Notes: generated from the letters alone by a model not told the origin. Positions 1 to 8,798 are shown, numbered from the stretch's first letter. The stretch is DNA of 48,743 bases from Verrucomicrobiota bacterium (GCA_029573725.1 JAKQDQ010000129.1:1-48743); one strand, 5' to 3'. A program made the numbers and translations.

Positions 1-134
1 TCGATAACGCGACGGTGACGGCCAGGGAAACCGGCAAAGTTTATTCGTTCAAACAACTGGGCGACGTGCGCCCAGTCGTCGATGCCGGCGGCCTCTTCAA
101 CTACGCCCGTAACACCGGAATGATCGAAAAGTAG
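1..134 (+). CDS. leuD: C-terminal fragment, probable 3-isopropylmalate dehydratase small subunit
   Basis: The frame enters from the left edge and stops at a TAG at 132-134, leaving 43 residues. The tail contains LGDVRPVVDAGGLFNYARNT followed by GMIEK. The pattern of proline, valine, acidic residue, Ala-Gly-Gly, hydrophobic residue and aromatic Ala-Arg resembles the end of LeuD proteins (isopropylmalate isomerase swivel subunit, leucine biosynthesis). The call rests on this short tail only, so another aconitase-superfamily small subunit is possible. The start and most of the gene lie outside the window. No leuC or leuB is visible nearby. Confidence 0.5.
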   Translation, partial: DNATVTARETGKVYSFKQLGDVRPVVDAGGLFNYARNTGMIEK

Positions 135-162
135 CCACGCGGCGTTCGGACATGGCAAAAGC

Positions 163-192
163 TTCCGCAGGCTTCTAGCCTGCGAGGCGGAA
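163..192. repeat. Intergenic palindrome
   Basis: CGCAGGCT (166-173) and AGCCTGCG (177-184) form a perfect 8-bp stem around the 3-nt loop TCT. An outer TTCC/GGAA pairing (163-166 with 189-192) can extend it with a bulge. It follows the leuD-like stop by about 30 nt. It could act as a terminator, although no T-run follows, or it could be a short dispersed palindromic repeat. No second copy was seen in this window. Confidence 0.45.
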
Positions 193-398
193 TGCTGGGA
201 AGATTTTGGTGGAGTACCCTCGTTTTTGGAGGTGCAAGGGCGTGACCACCGCACGGAAACCATGCATGCGTGCGCGGCGCTCCATGCCGCCTCATGTGTT
301 CAGGTCATTCCGGAGTTGCACGGAACACTCTGACGCGCCCCCTGATCCGGCGCGGGAACGCAGCCCAGCCCCGCCCGGCGCTCCGCACTGCGCGATCA

Positions 399-818
399 CT
401 ACTTCGTCTGCGCAAAAAGCAGAAACAACCGCGGCCCGCGCGCGGTGGTGATCGCATAACGGGATTCAATCTCACCGTGCGGCGCCACGTAGCCATCACA
501 CATCTTGTCCACATGGGGCTTGCCGTCCACCAGCAGCATGTAGTGGTGCGTCTTGTTGCCTTCGATGCTGTCCACGCTGACCTGCCAGGTGCGGTCCTGT
601 GGATTGCGCACCAGGGGAATGGGTTGCCAGTTGGTAAACGAGCCCACAACCTCCACCTGCGTGGGCTGCTTTTCGTGACTGGCCACCGGATTGTAGCGGA
701 AGACTTTGGAATACGTGCCTTTGCGGTCCCCGTTGCGTTTGACCATGGCCGCGGCGATGGCGGAAGCTCCGTTTGTTCCAACGGTGGATTTGGCTCCGCT
801 CAATGATGCTTTCAACAT
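399..818 (-). CDS. Glycogen-binding (CBM48/AMPK-beta-like) domain protein
   Basis: This is a 139-residue protein with an ATG start at 818. The first 40 residues are Ala/Ser/Lys-rich and probably disordered. The rest is a single early-set Ig-like fold: VEVVGSFTNWQPIPLVRN, then WQVSVDSIEGNKTHHYMLLVDG, then HVDKMCDGYVAPHGE. The F-x-N-W motif, the aromatic Y before the VDG turn and the closing acidic pattern match CBM48/AMPK1_CBM domains, which bind alpha-glucans or regulate glycogen enzymes. No catalytic domain is attached and no signal peptide is visible, so a cytosolic carbohydrate-sensing or binding role is inferred. It is transcribed in the same direction as tatD but separated from it by about 390 bp. 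Confidence 0.75.
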   Translation of the reverse strand: MLKASLSGAKSTVGTNGASAIAAAMVKRNGDRKGTYSKVFRYNPVASHEKQPTQVEVVGSFTNWQPIPLVRNPQDRTWQVSVDSIEGNKTHHYMLLVDGKPHVDKMCDGYVAPHGEIESRYAITTARGPRLFLLFAQTK

Positions 819-919
819 GTGTTTTACAACTTCGACTTGGTTTGGTTACGGTTACGAGCGGCGAACCATAGTCTTAGAACTGCTGCTTGGCAATTATTTT
901 CACAAAAAACTTGCCGTGC

Positions 920-1201
920 TCATTGCCGTCCCAGGCAAAAATCCGGAGGATGCATTTTCGTGGTCGTTGTCGAATACGCCGGGGTAGTCAAGCCCATCGG
1001 CGCCACTTCGAGAATCCGGGGAATCACGTGAACCCGCCCGGAAAGAATCCCCCATCCATTTCTCCGGACGGCGCGGACTGACGACACCCGCCCGGCGTGC
1101 AAATAAACTTTTTTCATGGACCCGTCGGGGCTGATCAAAAATTTTGAATCCATCCTCTGCCGCGCAACAGCGCCTGCCCCGGCCGCCCTGCTGCGCGTCA
1201 T
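920..1201 (-). CDS. Doubtful small open frame downstream of tatD
   Basis: The 819-1207 interval holds no gene I recognise. The best open frame starts at an ATG 6 nt after the tatD stop and encodes 93 residues; an internal ATG at residue 17 (MDSKFLISPDGSMKKVYLHA) would give 77. The third codon position is mostly G or C across its second half, and the close spacing behind tatD would suit translational coupling. However, the composition is unremarkable, no domain is visible, and high-GC DNA easily holds chance frames. It may equally be a 3' untranslated spacer. Confidence 0.22.
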   Translation of the reverse strand: MTRSRAAGAGAVARQRMDSKFLISPDGSMKKVYLHAGRVSSVRAVRRNGWGILSGRVHVIPRILEVAPMGLTTPAYSTTTTKMHPPDFCLGRQ

Positions 1202-1207
1202 CCGCGC

Positions 1208-2020
1208 TCAGGAACCGAACAATCGCAGAAAATTTTTCTCCACCTGTTGACTCAGTTCCGCCAGCGTCACCCCGCGCAGCTGCGCCGCAAATGCATAAAC
1301 GTGGTGCAGGTTGGCGGGGTGATTGAGTGGGCGTCCGCCCGCCGCCTCCGCGCACTCCCGCCCTGCCCCGGCCGGCAGGGGCTGGTCTGGCGCGTCGCTT
1401 TCAATCAGCAACCGGTCTGCTGGAACCTGTTGGAAGGTGTTCCAGTGTTTTTTTTTCCGTTCGTGGAGAAAATAGCCCGACAATGAAAAATAGGCGCCCA
1501 AGCCGGTCAACCGGGGCAACAACTCCACCGGCCCACCGTAACTGTGCAACAGGAAACCGCAGGCGGGACGACGTTCCGCCGCCAAAATTTCCAGCAAACG
1601 CCCCCAGGCGCGCAGGCAATGGATGCTGACCGGCAGATTGCGGGCAGCGGCAATTTGGAGTTGCGCGATGAACACCTCTTCTTGACCTGCATAAGGCAGG
1701 TCCGGCTTCCATCGGTCCAGGCCGATTTCGCCCACGGCCGCTTGCGGCGCCTGTTCCAACCATCCGATCAACTGCTGCCGCCAGGTGGAAGTGCGCCGGG
1801 ATAAAAACCACGGATGCCATCCGAAACTGGGCACCACCTCGGGATGCCTTTTGGCCAGCGCCAGCACCCGGGGCCAGTCTGTTTCGCACGTGCCATTGAC
1901 CACCATGCGCACCACGCCAGTGGCGCGGCAGGCTGCGAGCAATTCCTCCTGCCGGCCGCCAAACCGGTCATCTTGCAAATGGTTGTGAGCGTCATAAAGC
2001 CGCGGCCGCATACCGCGCAT
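1208..2020 (-). CDS. tatD: TatD family metal-dependent hydrolase
   Basis: The protein has 270 residues from the ATG at 2020; a TTG 10 codons upstream is possible but less likely. All TatD amidohydrolase metal-site elements are present in order: DAHNHL near the start (the HxH pair), VGEIGLD (the acidic ligand), SIHCLRAWG and LLHSYGG (the two histidines), and LLIESDAPDQ (the final Asp). The family are TIM-barrel enzymes that act as 3'-5' exonucleases or D-aminoacyl-tRNA deacylases depending on subgroup; the subgroup cannot be told here. It is cytosolic, with no signal peptide. It runs divergently from the protease gene at 2140. Confidence 0.88.
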   Translation of the reverse strand: MRGMRPRLYDAHNHLQDDRFGGRQEELLAACRATGVVRMVVNGTCETDWPRVLALAKRHPEVVPSFGWHPWFLSRRTSTWRQQLIGWLEQAPQAAVGEIGLDRWKPDLPYAGQEEVFIAQLQIAAARNLPVSIHCLRAWGRLLEILAAERRPACGFLLHSYGGPVELLPRLTGLGAYFSLSGYFLHERKKKHWNTFQQVPADRLLIESDAPDQPLPAGAGRECAEAAGGRPLNHPANLHHVYAFAAQLRGVTLAELSQQVEKNFLRLFGS

Positions 2021-2139
2021 GATTTTCCAAACGTTTCCGCCCCGACGCAAGATTGCAAACCGAACCCGCCGGGCCGCCCAGCCTCGACAACGCCCGCTAA
2101 TGCCTTGACCCCAAAGCGGAATGTACGCACTTTGCGCGG

Positions 2140-3591
2140 GTGTTACGGATCATCCCCATGGTGGCGGCCCTGCTGGTGGGAATGGCGCAAGGCTTCGCCA
2201 TCGCCCCCGAGCGGTCGGTGGTGCAGATTTACATCTTCATGCAAAAACCGGATTGGACGGCGCCGTGGCGCTATGATCCGGTGCAAAGCGCGAGCGGGTC
2301 GGGCTTTGTCATCAAAGGCAAACGCATCATGACCAATGCGCACGTGGTGAGTTGGAGCCGGCAGATCATTGTGCGCAAATACCAGGACCCCAAACCCTAC
2401 CTCGCCCGGGTTGAATTTATTGGTCACGATTGTGATCTGGCCGTGCTCAAGGTGGAAGACGAGAGTTTTTTTGCGGACGTGCCGGCCCTGGACTTCGGGG
2501 CACTGCCTCAAGTCCGGTCCACGGTGGTCACCTACGGCTACCCCGCCGGCGGGCGGGAAATTTCCTATACCCGCGGGGTGGTTTCGCGCATTGAAATGAA
2601 CACGTATTCGCATATTGGCAACCGGCGCCTGCTCAGTGTGCAAACCGACGCGGCCATCAACCCCGGCAACAGCGGCGGCCCCGTCGTTCAGGACGAGCGT
2701 GTCGTCGGGGTCGCCTTCCAGGGCATTCAGGGTTTGGAAAACACCGGGTTTTTCATCCCCCCTCCCATCGTGGAGCGCTTCCTCAAGGACATTGCGGACG
2801 GTCAATACGACAGCGTGCCGTTGGCGGGCATCAATCTGGTGGCCCTGCAAAATCCCGACTACCGCGCGAAATTGCAGTTGCCGGACAACAACAGCGGCGC
2901 CCGGGTGGATCTGATCCGCCCGCAATCCCCCGCCAGCGCGGTGCTCCAGTTTGACGATGTGATCCTGCGCGCCGGCCCATATCCCGTCGCCAACGATGGA
3001 ACGATTCTGTATGAAGGCAACCGCGTGTCCAGTGCCGTGGCATTTCAACTCCATCAGAGCGGCGACACGCTGCCGGTGGAGATCTGGCGCGACGGCGCGG
3101 CGCAGACTGTGACCTTGCAGGTGGCCGCCCCCAAGGATGATCAAGCCCAGGGCAACCAGTTCGACGTGCGGCCGCGATATTACATTTTCGGCGGGCTCGT
3201 CTTCACACCGTTGACGCTTGACTACCTGCGGGATGCAGATCGCAGCGGCACGCGCGGCGGGCTGGCCGATCTCAATTACGAACTGTTCTACCATGCCCGG
3301 GAAGATCCGGAAACGGCACCAAAAGAACCGGTCGTGCTGAGCAACATTCTCAACGCCCCCGTCAACGCCACGTTCCTGGTTCGCGAGGCCACCCTCGTCA
3401 CCCGCATCAACGGGGTTGTCATCGAACGCCTGACCGACGTGGTCCGCGCGTTTGAATCCAGCACCCAAACCTACGACGTGATTGGCCTGGGCAAGCATGG
3501 CACTTTTGAAACGCTGAACCACGCCGAGGCCGTGCGGGCCAATGCCCAAATCTTGAAAACCTACGGCGTTCCGCAAGACCGCAACCTATGA
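2140..3591 (+). CDS. Secreted trypsin-like serine protease with PDZ-like region (HtrA/Deg type)
   Basis: This is a 483-residue protein. The proposed start is the GTG at 2140, because it gives a basic residue before the hydrophobic segment MVAALLVGMAQGFA, a short signal peptide; an ATG at 2158 is the alternative. The trypsin fold spans roughly residues 25-220, with a complete triad: His68 in TNAHVV, Asp99 in HDCDLAVLKV and Ser178 in NPGNSGGP. A PDZ-like segment follows (about 220-330), then a further domain of about 150 residues of unknown type. Such enzymes handle periplasmic protein quality control. Its stop overlaps the next gene by 4 nt, so the two are translationally coupled, and the neighbour is a degenerate copy of the same architecture. 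Confidence 0.85.
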   Translation: MLRIIPMVAALLVGMAQGFAIAPERSVVQIYIFMQKPDWTAPWRYDPVQSASGSGFVIKGKRIMTNAHVVSWSRQIIVRKYQDPKPYLARVEFIGHDCDLAVLKVEDESFFADVPALDFGALPQVRSTVVTYGYPAGGREISYTRGVVSRIEMNTYSHIGNRRLLSVQTDAAINPGNSGGPVVQDERVVGVAFQGIQGLENTGFFIPPPIVERFLKDIADGQYDSVPLAGINLVALQNPDYRAKLQLPDNNSGARVDLIRPQSPASAVLQFDDVILRAGPYPVANDGTILYEGNRVSSAVAFQLHQSGDTLPVEIWRDGAAQTVTLQVAAPKDDQAQGNQFDVRPRYYIFGGLVFTPLTLDYLRDADRSGTRGGLADLNYELFYHAREDPETAPKEPVVLSNILNAPVNATFLVREATLVTRINGVVIERLTDVVRAFESSTQTYDVIGLGKHGTFETLNHAEAVRANAQILKTYGVPQDRNL

Positions 3592-5078
3592 AACTGCTGT
3601 TGTCGCTCGCGCTGCTGCCCTGGCTGCTCCTGCCCACCTCCGGCCTGGCCGCCGGGCCACGCTCCGGCTGGGAAAAATCCGTGGTCCGGATCGAGGTGTC
3701 TCACAACGTCTATGACTACTATCAGCCATGGAATCGGCGCAGTGAAACCGTCAGTAAAACGGGGGTGGTCGTCGGCAAAACCCAAATCCTCACCACCGCC
3801 GAGAATTTGTCAGATCGCACCCTGATTCGCGTCCAGGCGGGCGGCCGCGGCGCCTGGGCCAATGCCACCGTGGTCTGGGTGGATTATTACGCCAATCTCG
3901 CCGTCCTGACCACCCCGGCGCCGGATTTCTGGTCCGGGCTGAAACCGGTAACAATCCCCGCCAAACCGTCGTTCAAAAAGGACGGCCTGCAGATCCTCCG
4001 TTGGCGCGAAGGCAAATTGGAATCGCGGCAGGCCGAATTCAGCCAGTTCGCCGTGCGCAAAGGGCGATTAAGCGACATCAACCAGGTATTCCTCGAGGCC
4101 AGCTCGGAAATCCAGGCCGCCGGGGACAGCGAACCTGTGGTTTCCGGATCGCAGCTTGTGGGACTCGTCATTGAACAGTCGGGGCGGAATTGCAAAATTC
4201 TTCCGGGGGCTTTCCTGCACATGATCCTTTCCGCCCATGCCCGCGCCCACGCGCAGGCGCCGCGCCTCGGGTATTTCCATTTCTACTGGCAGCCCGCCGA
4301 GAACACCGACTCGCTGGCCTATCTGGGCCTGCCGGGGAAACCGCGCGGCGTGCTGGTGATTGAAGTCTCCCCGCGTTTGGACGGCCAGCCCAACGTGCTG
4401 CAGCCACAGGACATCATCCTGCAAATCGACAACTTCGACATTGACATGCAGGGCGACTATGCGGACCCCGACTACGGCTTGTTGATGTTGGAAAATCTCG
4501 CCACGCGCAATCGCTGGGCGGGGGACGCGGTGCATATGAAAATCTGGCGGACCGGCCAGGTCCATGATGTCATCTACCGCCTGCCGCAATACGATTTTAC
4601 CAACTCGCTGGTCCCCGCCGGAGTCTTTGATCAGCCCGCCGACTATTTGATTGTGGGCGGACTGGTGTTTCAACCGCTGACCGTTCCCTACCTGCAGCGC
4701 TGGGGCGGAGACCGTGGCCGCAATGCCCTCTTTCGATTGAATTATTATCGTGAAGACGAGGCCACCAAGGCGCGCCCCTCCCTGGTCATCCTTTCGCAGG
4801 TGCTGCCGGACCGCTTCAACATTGGCTATCAGGAATATCGCGGGCTGGTGGTCGAAAAAATCAACGGTCAGACCGTACACCATCTCAGCCAGATCCAGGC
4901 GGCGCTGGAAAAGCCAACCGGCCCGTTCCACGTCATTGATTTCGTGCCCAACGAAACCGTGCAGCGCGTGGTCATTGCCGCCGGCGAACGCGAGCAGACC
5001 GCCACGGCGCGAGTCCTGGAAAACTTTGGCATCTCCGCAGCGGCGCAAATCACTCCCCAGCCCGCCACCGCCAATTGA
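3588..5078 (+). CDS. Catalytically dead paralogue of the upstream trypsin-like protease
   Basis: The protein has 496 residues, with an ATG overlapping the upstream stop (ATGA). The signal peptide MKLLLSLALLPWLLLPTSGLAA is clear. Domain order and length match the 2140-3591 protein, including the late block LIVGGLVFQPLTVPYL, which parallels YIFGGLVFTPLTLDYL there. The catalytic positions are changed: TNAHVV becomes TTAENL (His to Glu72), CDLAVL becomes ANLAVL (Asp to Asn103), and NPGNSGGPVV becomes QAAGDSEPVV (Asp180 aligned with the serine, with Ser181 one position off). The protein should therefore not be a serine protease. A regulatory or scaffolding partner of the active enzyme is inferred from coupling and shared architecture. 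Confidence 0.8.
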   Translation: MKLLLSLALLPWLLLPTSGLAAGPRSGWEKSVVRIEVSHNVYDYYQPWNRRSETVSKTGVVVGKTQILTTAENLSDRTLIRVQAGGRGAWANATVVWVDYYANLAVLTTPAPDFWSGLKPVTIPAKPSFKKDGLQILRWREGKLESRQAEFSQFAVRKGRLSDINQVFLEASSEIQAAGDSEPVVSGSQLVGLVIEQSGRNCKILPGAFLHMILSAHARAHAQAPRLGYFHFYWQPAENTDSLAYLGLPGKPRGVLVIEVSPRLDGQPNVLQPQDIILQIDNFDIDMQGDYADPDYGLLMLENLATRNRWAGDAVHMKIWRTGQVHDVIYRLPQYDFTNSLVPAGVFDQPADYLIVGGLVFQPLTVPYLQRWGGDRGRNALFRLNYYREDEATKARPSLVILSQVLPDRFNIGYQEYRGLVVEKINGQTVHHLSQIQAALEKPTGPFHVIDFVPNETVQRVVIAAGEREQTATARVLENFGISAAAQITPQPATAN

Positions 5079-5258
5079 AACTTCCGAGCCGCCCAAAAAT
5101 GGCGGCCGGCAGGGTCCACCGGCCCCGCCGCCGCGGGCCCGCTTCCGCACCAATCCATCCGTCCCCATCTCCGGACGTTGCCGCGCCGGTCACAACCCCT
5201 CGCGCCACGGCATTCGTTCGACGTGACAGACAACCGATTTTTCCGGTAAACTCCGTCC

Positions 5259-6794
5259 ATGCGAAATCTTCTCATCGGCGTGGATAGCGGGACGCAATCC
5301 ACCAAGGCCGTGGTGGTTGATGCCAAAACCGGCGACGTGCTGGGGACCGGCTCGCAAACTTATGACTTGATTTCCGGTCTGCCTCCTGGCGCCAAGGAGC
5401 AGCACCCCCACACCTGGCGTGACGCGGCAGCAACTGCCATCCGTCAGGCTCTGCGCAGTGCCAGGGCGGTCGCCGCGGAAGTCAAAGCCATCGGCGTCAG
5501 CGGCCAGCAGCACGGCTTTGTTCCCCTGGACGCTCGCGGGGAGGTCATTCGCCCGGCCAAACTCTGGTGCGACACATCCACCGCCGCGGAATGTGCCGAG
5601 CTGACCCAGACACTCGGCGGGGGGAAAAAAGTGCTGCGCACCCTCGGAAACGCCATTTTGACCGGATACACTGCCGGCAAAATTCTTTGGTTGAAAAAGC
5701 ACGAGCCGAAAAATTTTGCCCGCCTGGCCACGGTGCTGTTGCCACACGACTATTTGAACTTCTGGCTCACCGGCGCGCGCGTGACCGAATACGGAGAAGC
5801 CAGCGGCACCGCCTATTTCAACGTTAAAACCCGCCGTTGGTCCCCTGCGGCCATCCGCGCCATTGACGCGGAACTGGAGGACAAGCTGCCGCGCGTCATT
5901 TCCAGCGATCAACCCGCCGGACAGTTGCGCCCGGAAGTGGCCCAACTCCTCGGCCTGCAACCGCGCACGCTGGTCAGCTCCGGCGGCGGCGACAACATGA
6001 TGAGCGCCATTGGCACCGGCAACACGCGGCCCGGCATCGTTACGGCCAGTTTCGGCACGAGTGGCACCATCTTCGCCTGCGCGGACCAACCGGTCCTGGA
6101 TCCCCAGGGCGAAATTGCGGCGTTTTGCGATTCCACGAACCACTGGCTGCCGTTGCTTTGCACCATGAACGCCACCGTCGCCACGGAAATGATGCGCCTG
6201 GATTTTGGCTTCACGCACGAGCAGTTCGAGAACAAGGCAAGGCAGGCGCCGCCCGGAGCGGCGGGCTTGTTGTTGCTGCCCTACCTCGAAGGTGAACGCA
6301 CCCCGAACGTTCCTGATGGCACGGGGGTTTTGTTGGGCGTTTCGCCGAAAACATTTCGCGCCGGCAACTTCTGCCGCGCGGCGATGGAGGGAGTCACCCT
6401 CAGCATGAATTACGGTCTGCGCCGCCTGGCCGAACTGGGCGTGGCCGCCCGGCAAATTCGCGCGACCGGCGGCGGCGCAAAATCCAAACTGTGGCGGCAG
6501 ATCATGGCGGACGTGTTTAATGCCGAGGTGGTGACCCTCAAAGTGAGCGAAGGCGCCGCGTACGGCGCCGCCCTGCAGGCGCTCTGGTGCTGGCGGTTGC
6601 AACAGGGCGAGCGGATCAAAATTTCCGAAATCACCGATGCCTTTGTCGCGCTGAACAAACCTGAAACCACCACCCCACAAAAAACCAGCGTGGCGGTTTA
6701 CCGGGAACTGCAGGCGCTGCAGGATGAGTTGTCCCGCTCCCTGCGCGGGGTGTTCGCCCACCACCGCCAATTCGCGACGACCATGGCCGTGTGA
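5259..6794 (+). CDS. xylB: Xylulokinase, FGGY kinase family
   Basis: This is a 511-residue cytosolic sugar kinase that phosphorylates D-xylulose with ATP, feeding the pentose phosphate pathway. The N-terminal ATPase loop GVDSGTQSTKA (residues 7-17), the substrate loop SGQQHG (81-86), LWCD (102-105) and the catalytic Asp245 in GGGDNMMSAIG are present. The C-terminal FGGY lobe carries ATGGGAKSKLWRQIMADVF. Length and motif order are normal for XylB; a related FGGY substrate such as ribulose cannot be fully excluded. No xylA or sugar transporter is nearby. Its stop overlaps the GTG start of slyX. The 180 bp before it hold nothing I recognise. Confidence 0.88.
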   Translation: MRNLLIGVDSGTQSTKAVVVDAKTGDVLGTGSQTYDLISGLPPGAKEQHPHTWRDAAATAIRQALRSARAVAAEVKAIGVSGQQHGFVPLDARGEVIRPAKLWCDTSTAAECAELTQTLGGGKKVLRTLGNAILTGYTAGKILWLKKHEPKNFARLATVLLPHDYLNFWLTGARVTEYGEASGTAYFNVKTRRWSPAAIRAIDAELEDKLPRVISSDQPAGQLRPEVAQLLGLQPRTLVSSGGGDNMMSAIGTGNTRPGIVTASFGTSGTIFACADQPVLDPQGEIAAFCDSTNHWLPLLCTMNATVATEMMRLDFGFTHEQFENKARQAPPGAAGLLLLPYLEGERTPNVPDGTGVLLGVSPKTFRAGNFCRAAMEGVTLSMNYGLRRLAELGVAARQIRATGGGAKSKLWRQIMADVFNAEVVTLKVSEGAAYGAALQALWCWRLQQGERIKISEITDAFVALNKPETTTPQKTSVAVYRELQALQDELSRSLRGVFAHHRQFATTMAV

Positions 6795-7015
6795 ATCACC
6801 CGATGCCCCCGTCAACCCACCAGCGTTTTGAGCGACTCGAAACTCTCGTCGCCCATTTGGAGCGACAAATGGATGCCTTGAACGAGGTGGTCATCGAGCA
6901 GGGCCGGTTGCTGCACCATTTGCAAAAGGAGCTGCACCGGACCAGCACCGCCATGCAGTCGCTGGAGTGGGAGCGCATCAAGGCTCACAATCCCAAACCA
7001 CCGCATTATTCGTAG
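6791..7015 (+). CDS. slyX: SlyX family coiled-coil protein
   Basis: This is a 74-residue protein, apparently started at the GTG at 6791 that overlaps the xylB TGA; an in-frame ATG at 6803 is the alternative. Heptad-like spacing of Leu/Ile runs through RFERLETLVAHLERQMDALN and the following EVVIEQGRLLHHLQKELH, and the protein ends in the proline-histidine pattern PKPPHYS, typical of SlyX. The family forms short coiled coils of unknown biochemical function. The start overlap implies coupling to xylB, which is probably incidental to function. Confidence 0.8.
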   Translation: MNHPMPPSTHQRFERLETLVAHLERQMDALNEVVIEQGRLLHHLQKELHRTSTAMQSLEWERIKAHNPKPPHYS

Positions 7016-7090
7016 CTTTTGACTCGCGACCACCACGCTCTCCATTCCGTGCCCGCTCGACTTCACGGGCGGCTTTGCTAAAGTGTCACC

Positions 7091-8290
7091 GTGAGTTTTG
7101 TCGCTGAGTTCAATGCCCTGCCCCTCTCCACCTGGCTGAAGCGCGCGCGGGAAGCCTCCACCGCAACCGCCCGCGCGACGCTGGCCAAGCCGGAGCTGTC
7201 CCTTGCCGATTTTCCGCAGTTGATCTCGCCGGCCGCCGGGGAATTATTGGAAACACTGGGCCGCCGGTCGCAACAGCTCACCCGGCAACGGTTCGGCAAG
7301 GTGATCCGGCTGTTCGCGCCGCTCTACCTTTCCAACGAGTGCATCAACAATTGCAAATACTGCGGTTTTTCGCGCGACAATCCGATTCTGCGCGTCACCC
7401 TTTCCGTGGACGAAGTGCGGCAGGAAGCGGCGGCGCTGGCGCGCCAGGGTTTCCGCAACATTCTGCTGGTTTCCGGCGAACACCCCAAATTTGTGTCCGA
7501 CGGGTACCTGGCCGGGTGCGTGGCGGCGCTGCACGAAACCATCCCCAGCGTCTCGCTCGAAGTCGGACCGATGGACACCGCGGAATACCGCGCGATGGTG
7601 GCGGCGGGCGCGGATGGTCTGGTGGTTTACCAGGAAACCTATGACCGGGCGGTTTATGCGGAAATGCACACCGCCGGCCCCAAGAAGGATTTTGATTGGC
7701 GGCTCGAAACGCCCGAGCGCGCCTATGCCGCCGGCTTCCGGCGCCTCGGCATCGGCGCGCTGTACGGCCTGGCCGACTGGCGTTACGAAGCCCTGTGTCT
7801 GGCGGCGCACACGGGTTACTTGCTGCGCAATTGCTGGAAGGCGCAACTGACCCTCTCGTTGCCACGTCTGCGTCCCAGCGCAGGCGACTTTGAACCCCTC
7901 ACGCACCTCGGCGATCGCGACCTGGTGCAGCTGGTCTGCGCCTACCGCCTGGCGTTTCCCGATGTGGGCATTGTGCTGTCCACCCGCGAATCCCCCCGGC
8001 TGCGCGACGGATTGATCCCGCTCGGCATCACGCTGATGAGCGCGGGCAGTCACACCGAACCGGGCGGGTACACGGGCGCGGGACGCAAGAACGTGCATCA
8101 CACCGTGCAGGGACGCATCGTGGATGCCGGCGCAAGCGAATGGACCGCCCCCGTCAACGGGCACGCCACAAACGCCACGGGTCAATTCAACATTGCCGAT
8201 GAACGCTCCAGCAACGCTGTCGCGCAAGCCATTCAACGTCTGGGCTACGAGCCGGTGTGGAAGGACTGGGACGTGGCGTTGACCAACTGA
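7091..8290 (+). CDS. thiH: 2-iminoacetate synthase (tyrosine lyase)
   Basis: This is a 399-residue radical SAM enzyme that cleaves tyrosine to dehydroglycine for the thiazole ring of thiamine. The start is a GTG at 7091. The cluster-binding motif is Cys84-x3-Cys88-x2-Cys91 in NECINNCKYCGFS. Family blocks follow: LLVSGEHPKF, GLVVYQETYD, HTAGPKKDFDWRLETPERA, LGALYGL-type GIGALYGLADWR, LTLSLPRLRPS and LSTRESPRLRDGLIPLGIT, and a late SAGSHTEPGGY. The length is normal for ThiH, and HydG would need an extra C-terminal cluster domain that is absent. It is followed at 504 nt by thiS. No thiG, thiE or thiF lies alongside, and no TPP-riboswitch core is visible in the 75 bp upstream. Confidence 0.92.
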   Translation: MSFVAEFNALPLSTWLKRAREASTATARATLAKPELSLADFPQLISPAAGELLETLGRRSQQLTRQRFGKVIRLFAPLYLSNECINNCKYCGFSRDNPILRVTLSVDEVRQEAAALARQGFRNILLVSGEHPKFVSDGYLAGCVAALHETIPSVSLEVGPMDTAEYRAMVAAGADGLVVYQETYDRAVYAEMHTAGPKKDFDWRLETPERAYAAGFRRLGIGALYGLADWRYEALCLAAHTGYLLRNCWKAQLTLSLPRLRPSAGDFEPLTHLGDRDLVQLVCAYRLAFPDVGIVLSTRESPRLRDGLIPLGITLMSAGSHTEPGGYTGAGRKNVHHTVQGRIVDAGASEWTAPVNGHATNATGQFNIADERSSNAVAQAIQRLGYEPVWKDWDVALTN

Positions 8291-8297
8291 TCCGCTC

Positions 8298-8798
8298 ATG
8301 ACCCGCAAGAAAACCATCCGGAGTCTTGGATTGAGCCTGGTGGTCATCGCCATTTTGACTGGCTTCGTTCTCCCGCAACTGTCGCGAACCAACTGCGGCG
8401 GCAACAGCGCGGCGCTTGCCAACTGCAAACAAATCCTGGCCACGGCTCAACTATCCGGGGCAGCCAGCCCGCTTTTTCTCATGGCGACCCAGATGCGTTT
8501 GGCCGAGCGCGAACAATTTCTAAAACTTGGCGCAAATTCTTGGACCGGCAATGCGCGGTTTTGGGTGCGCACCAACGGTCTGGATTTGACCGTGGCCACG
8601 CAAGTGGTGGTTTTTTGCGACCAGACATTCGACAACGTTCCGCAGCCGGCACTGAGGAACTTTTTCAAACGCCATCCGGCTCACGCGGCTGGCTTTGCTG
8701 ACGGCACGACCGGCTTGATGCCCCCCGAAGCCGACACACAACTCGACAGAACGGACTTCGCTCCGATTGCCTACTTGCAGGAGATTCATCAACCGTGA
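8298..8798 (+). CDS. Membrane-anchored pseudopilin-like protein of unknown function
   Basis: This is a 166-residue protein with an ATG 7 nt after thiH. It starts with a basic tip and one transmembrane segment (LGLSLVVIAILTGFVLPQLS), then a soluble domain. Short features recall the pseudopilin-like proteins common in Planctomycetes and Verrucomicrobia: an NCKQIL-type helix after the membrane segment and a late His/Gly/Asp-Gly turn, HAAGFADGTTGLM. It lacks a classical prepilin peptidase site with Glu at +5. The gene sits between thiH and thiS and overlaps thiS by 4 nt, so it is in the same transcript. A thiamine role is not implied by sequence, and I know of no such gene in thiamine operons. 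Confidence 0.6.
   Translation: MTRKKTIRSLGLSLVVIAILTGFVLPQLSRTNCGGNSAALANCKQILATAQLSGAASPLFLMATQMRLAEREQFLKLGANSWTGNARFWVRTNGLDLTVATQVVVFCDQTFDNVPQPALRNFFKRHPAHAAGFADGTTGLMPPEADTQLDRTDFAPIAYLQEIHQP

Noticed and set aside
2143..3576. Long antisense open frame (477 codons) opposite the first protease
   Set aside because: It lies wholly opposite a gene with a complete protease motif set; its Val/His/Gly-rich composition is typical of the complement of GC-rich coding DNA.
5190..6815. 541-codon antisense frame opposite xylB
   Set aside because: XylB is unambiguous on the plus strand; the antisense product shows no domain and is another GC-rich shadow.
7016..7090. Possible TPP riboswitch before thiH
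   Set aside because: The spacer is only 75 bp and lacks the CUGAGA core, so no thiamine riboswitch can be supported.
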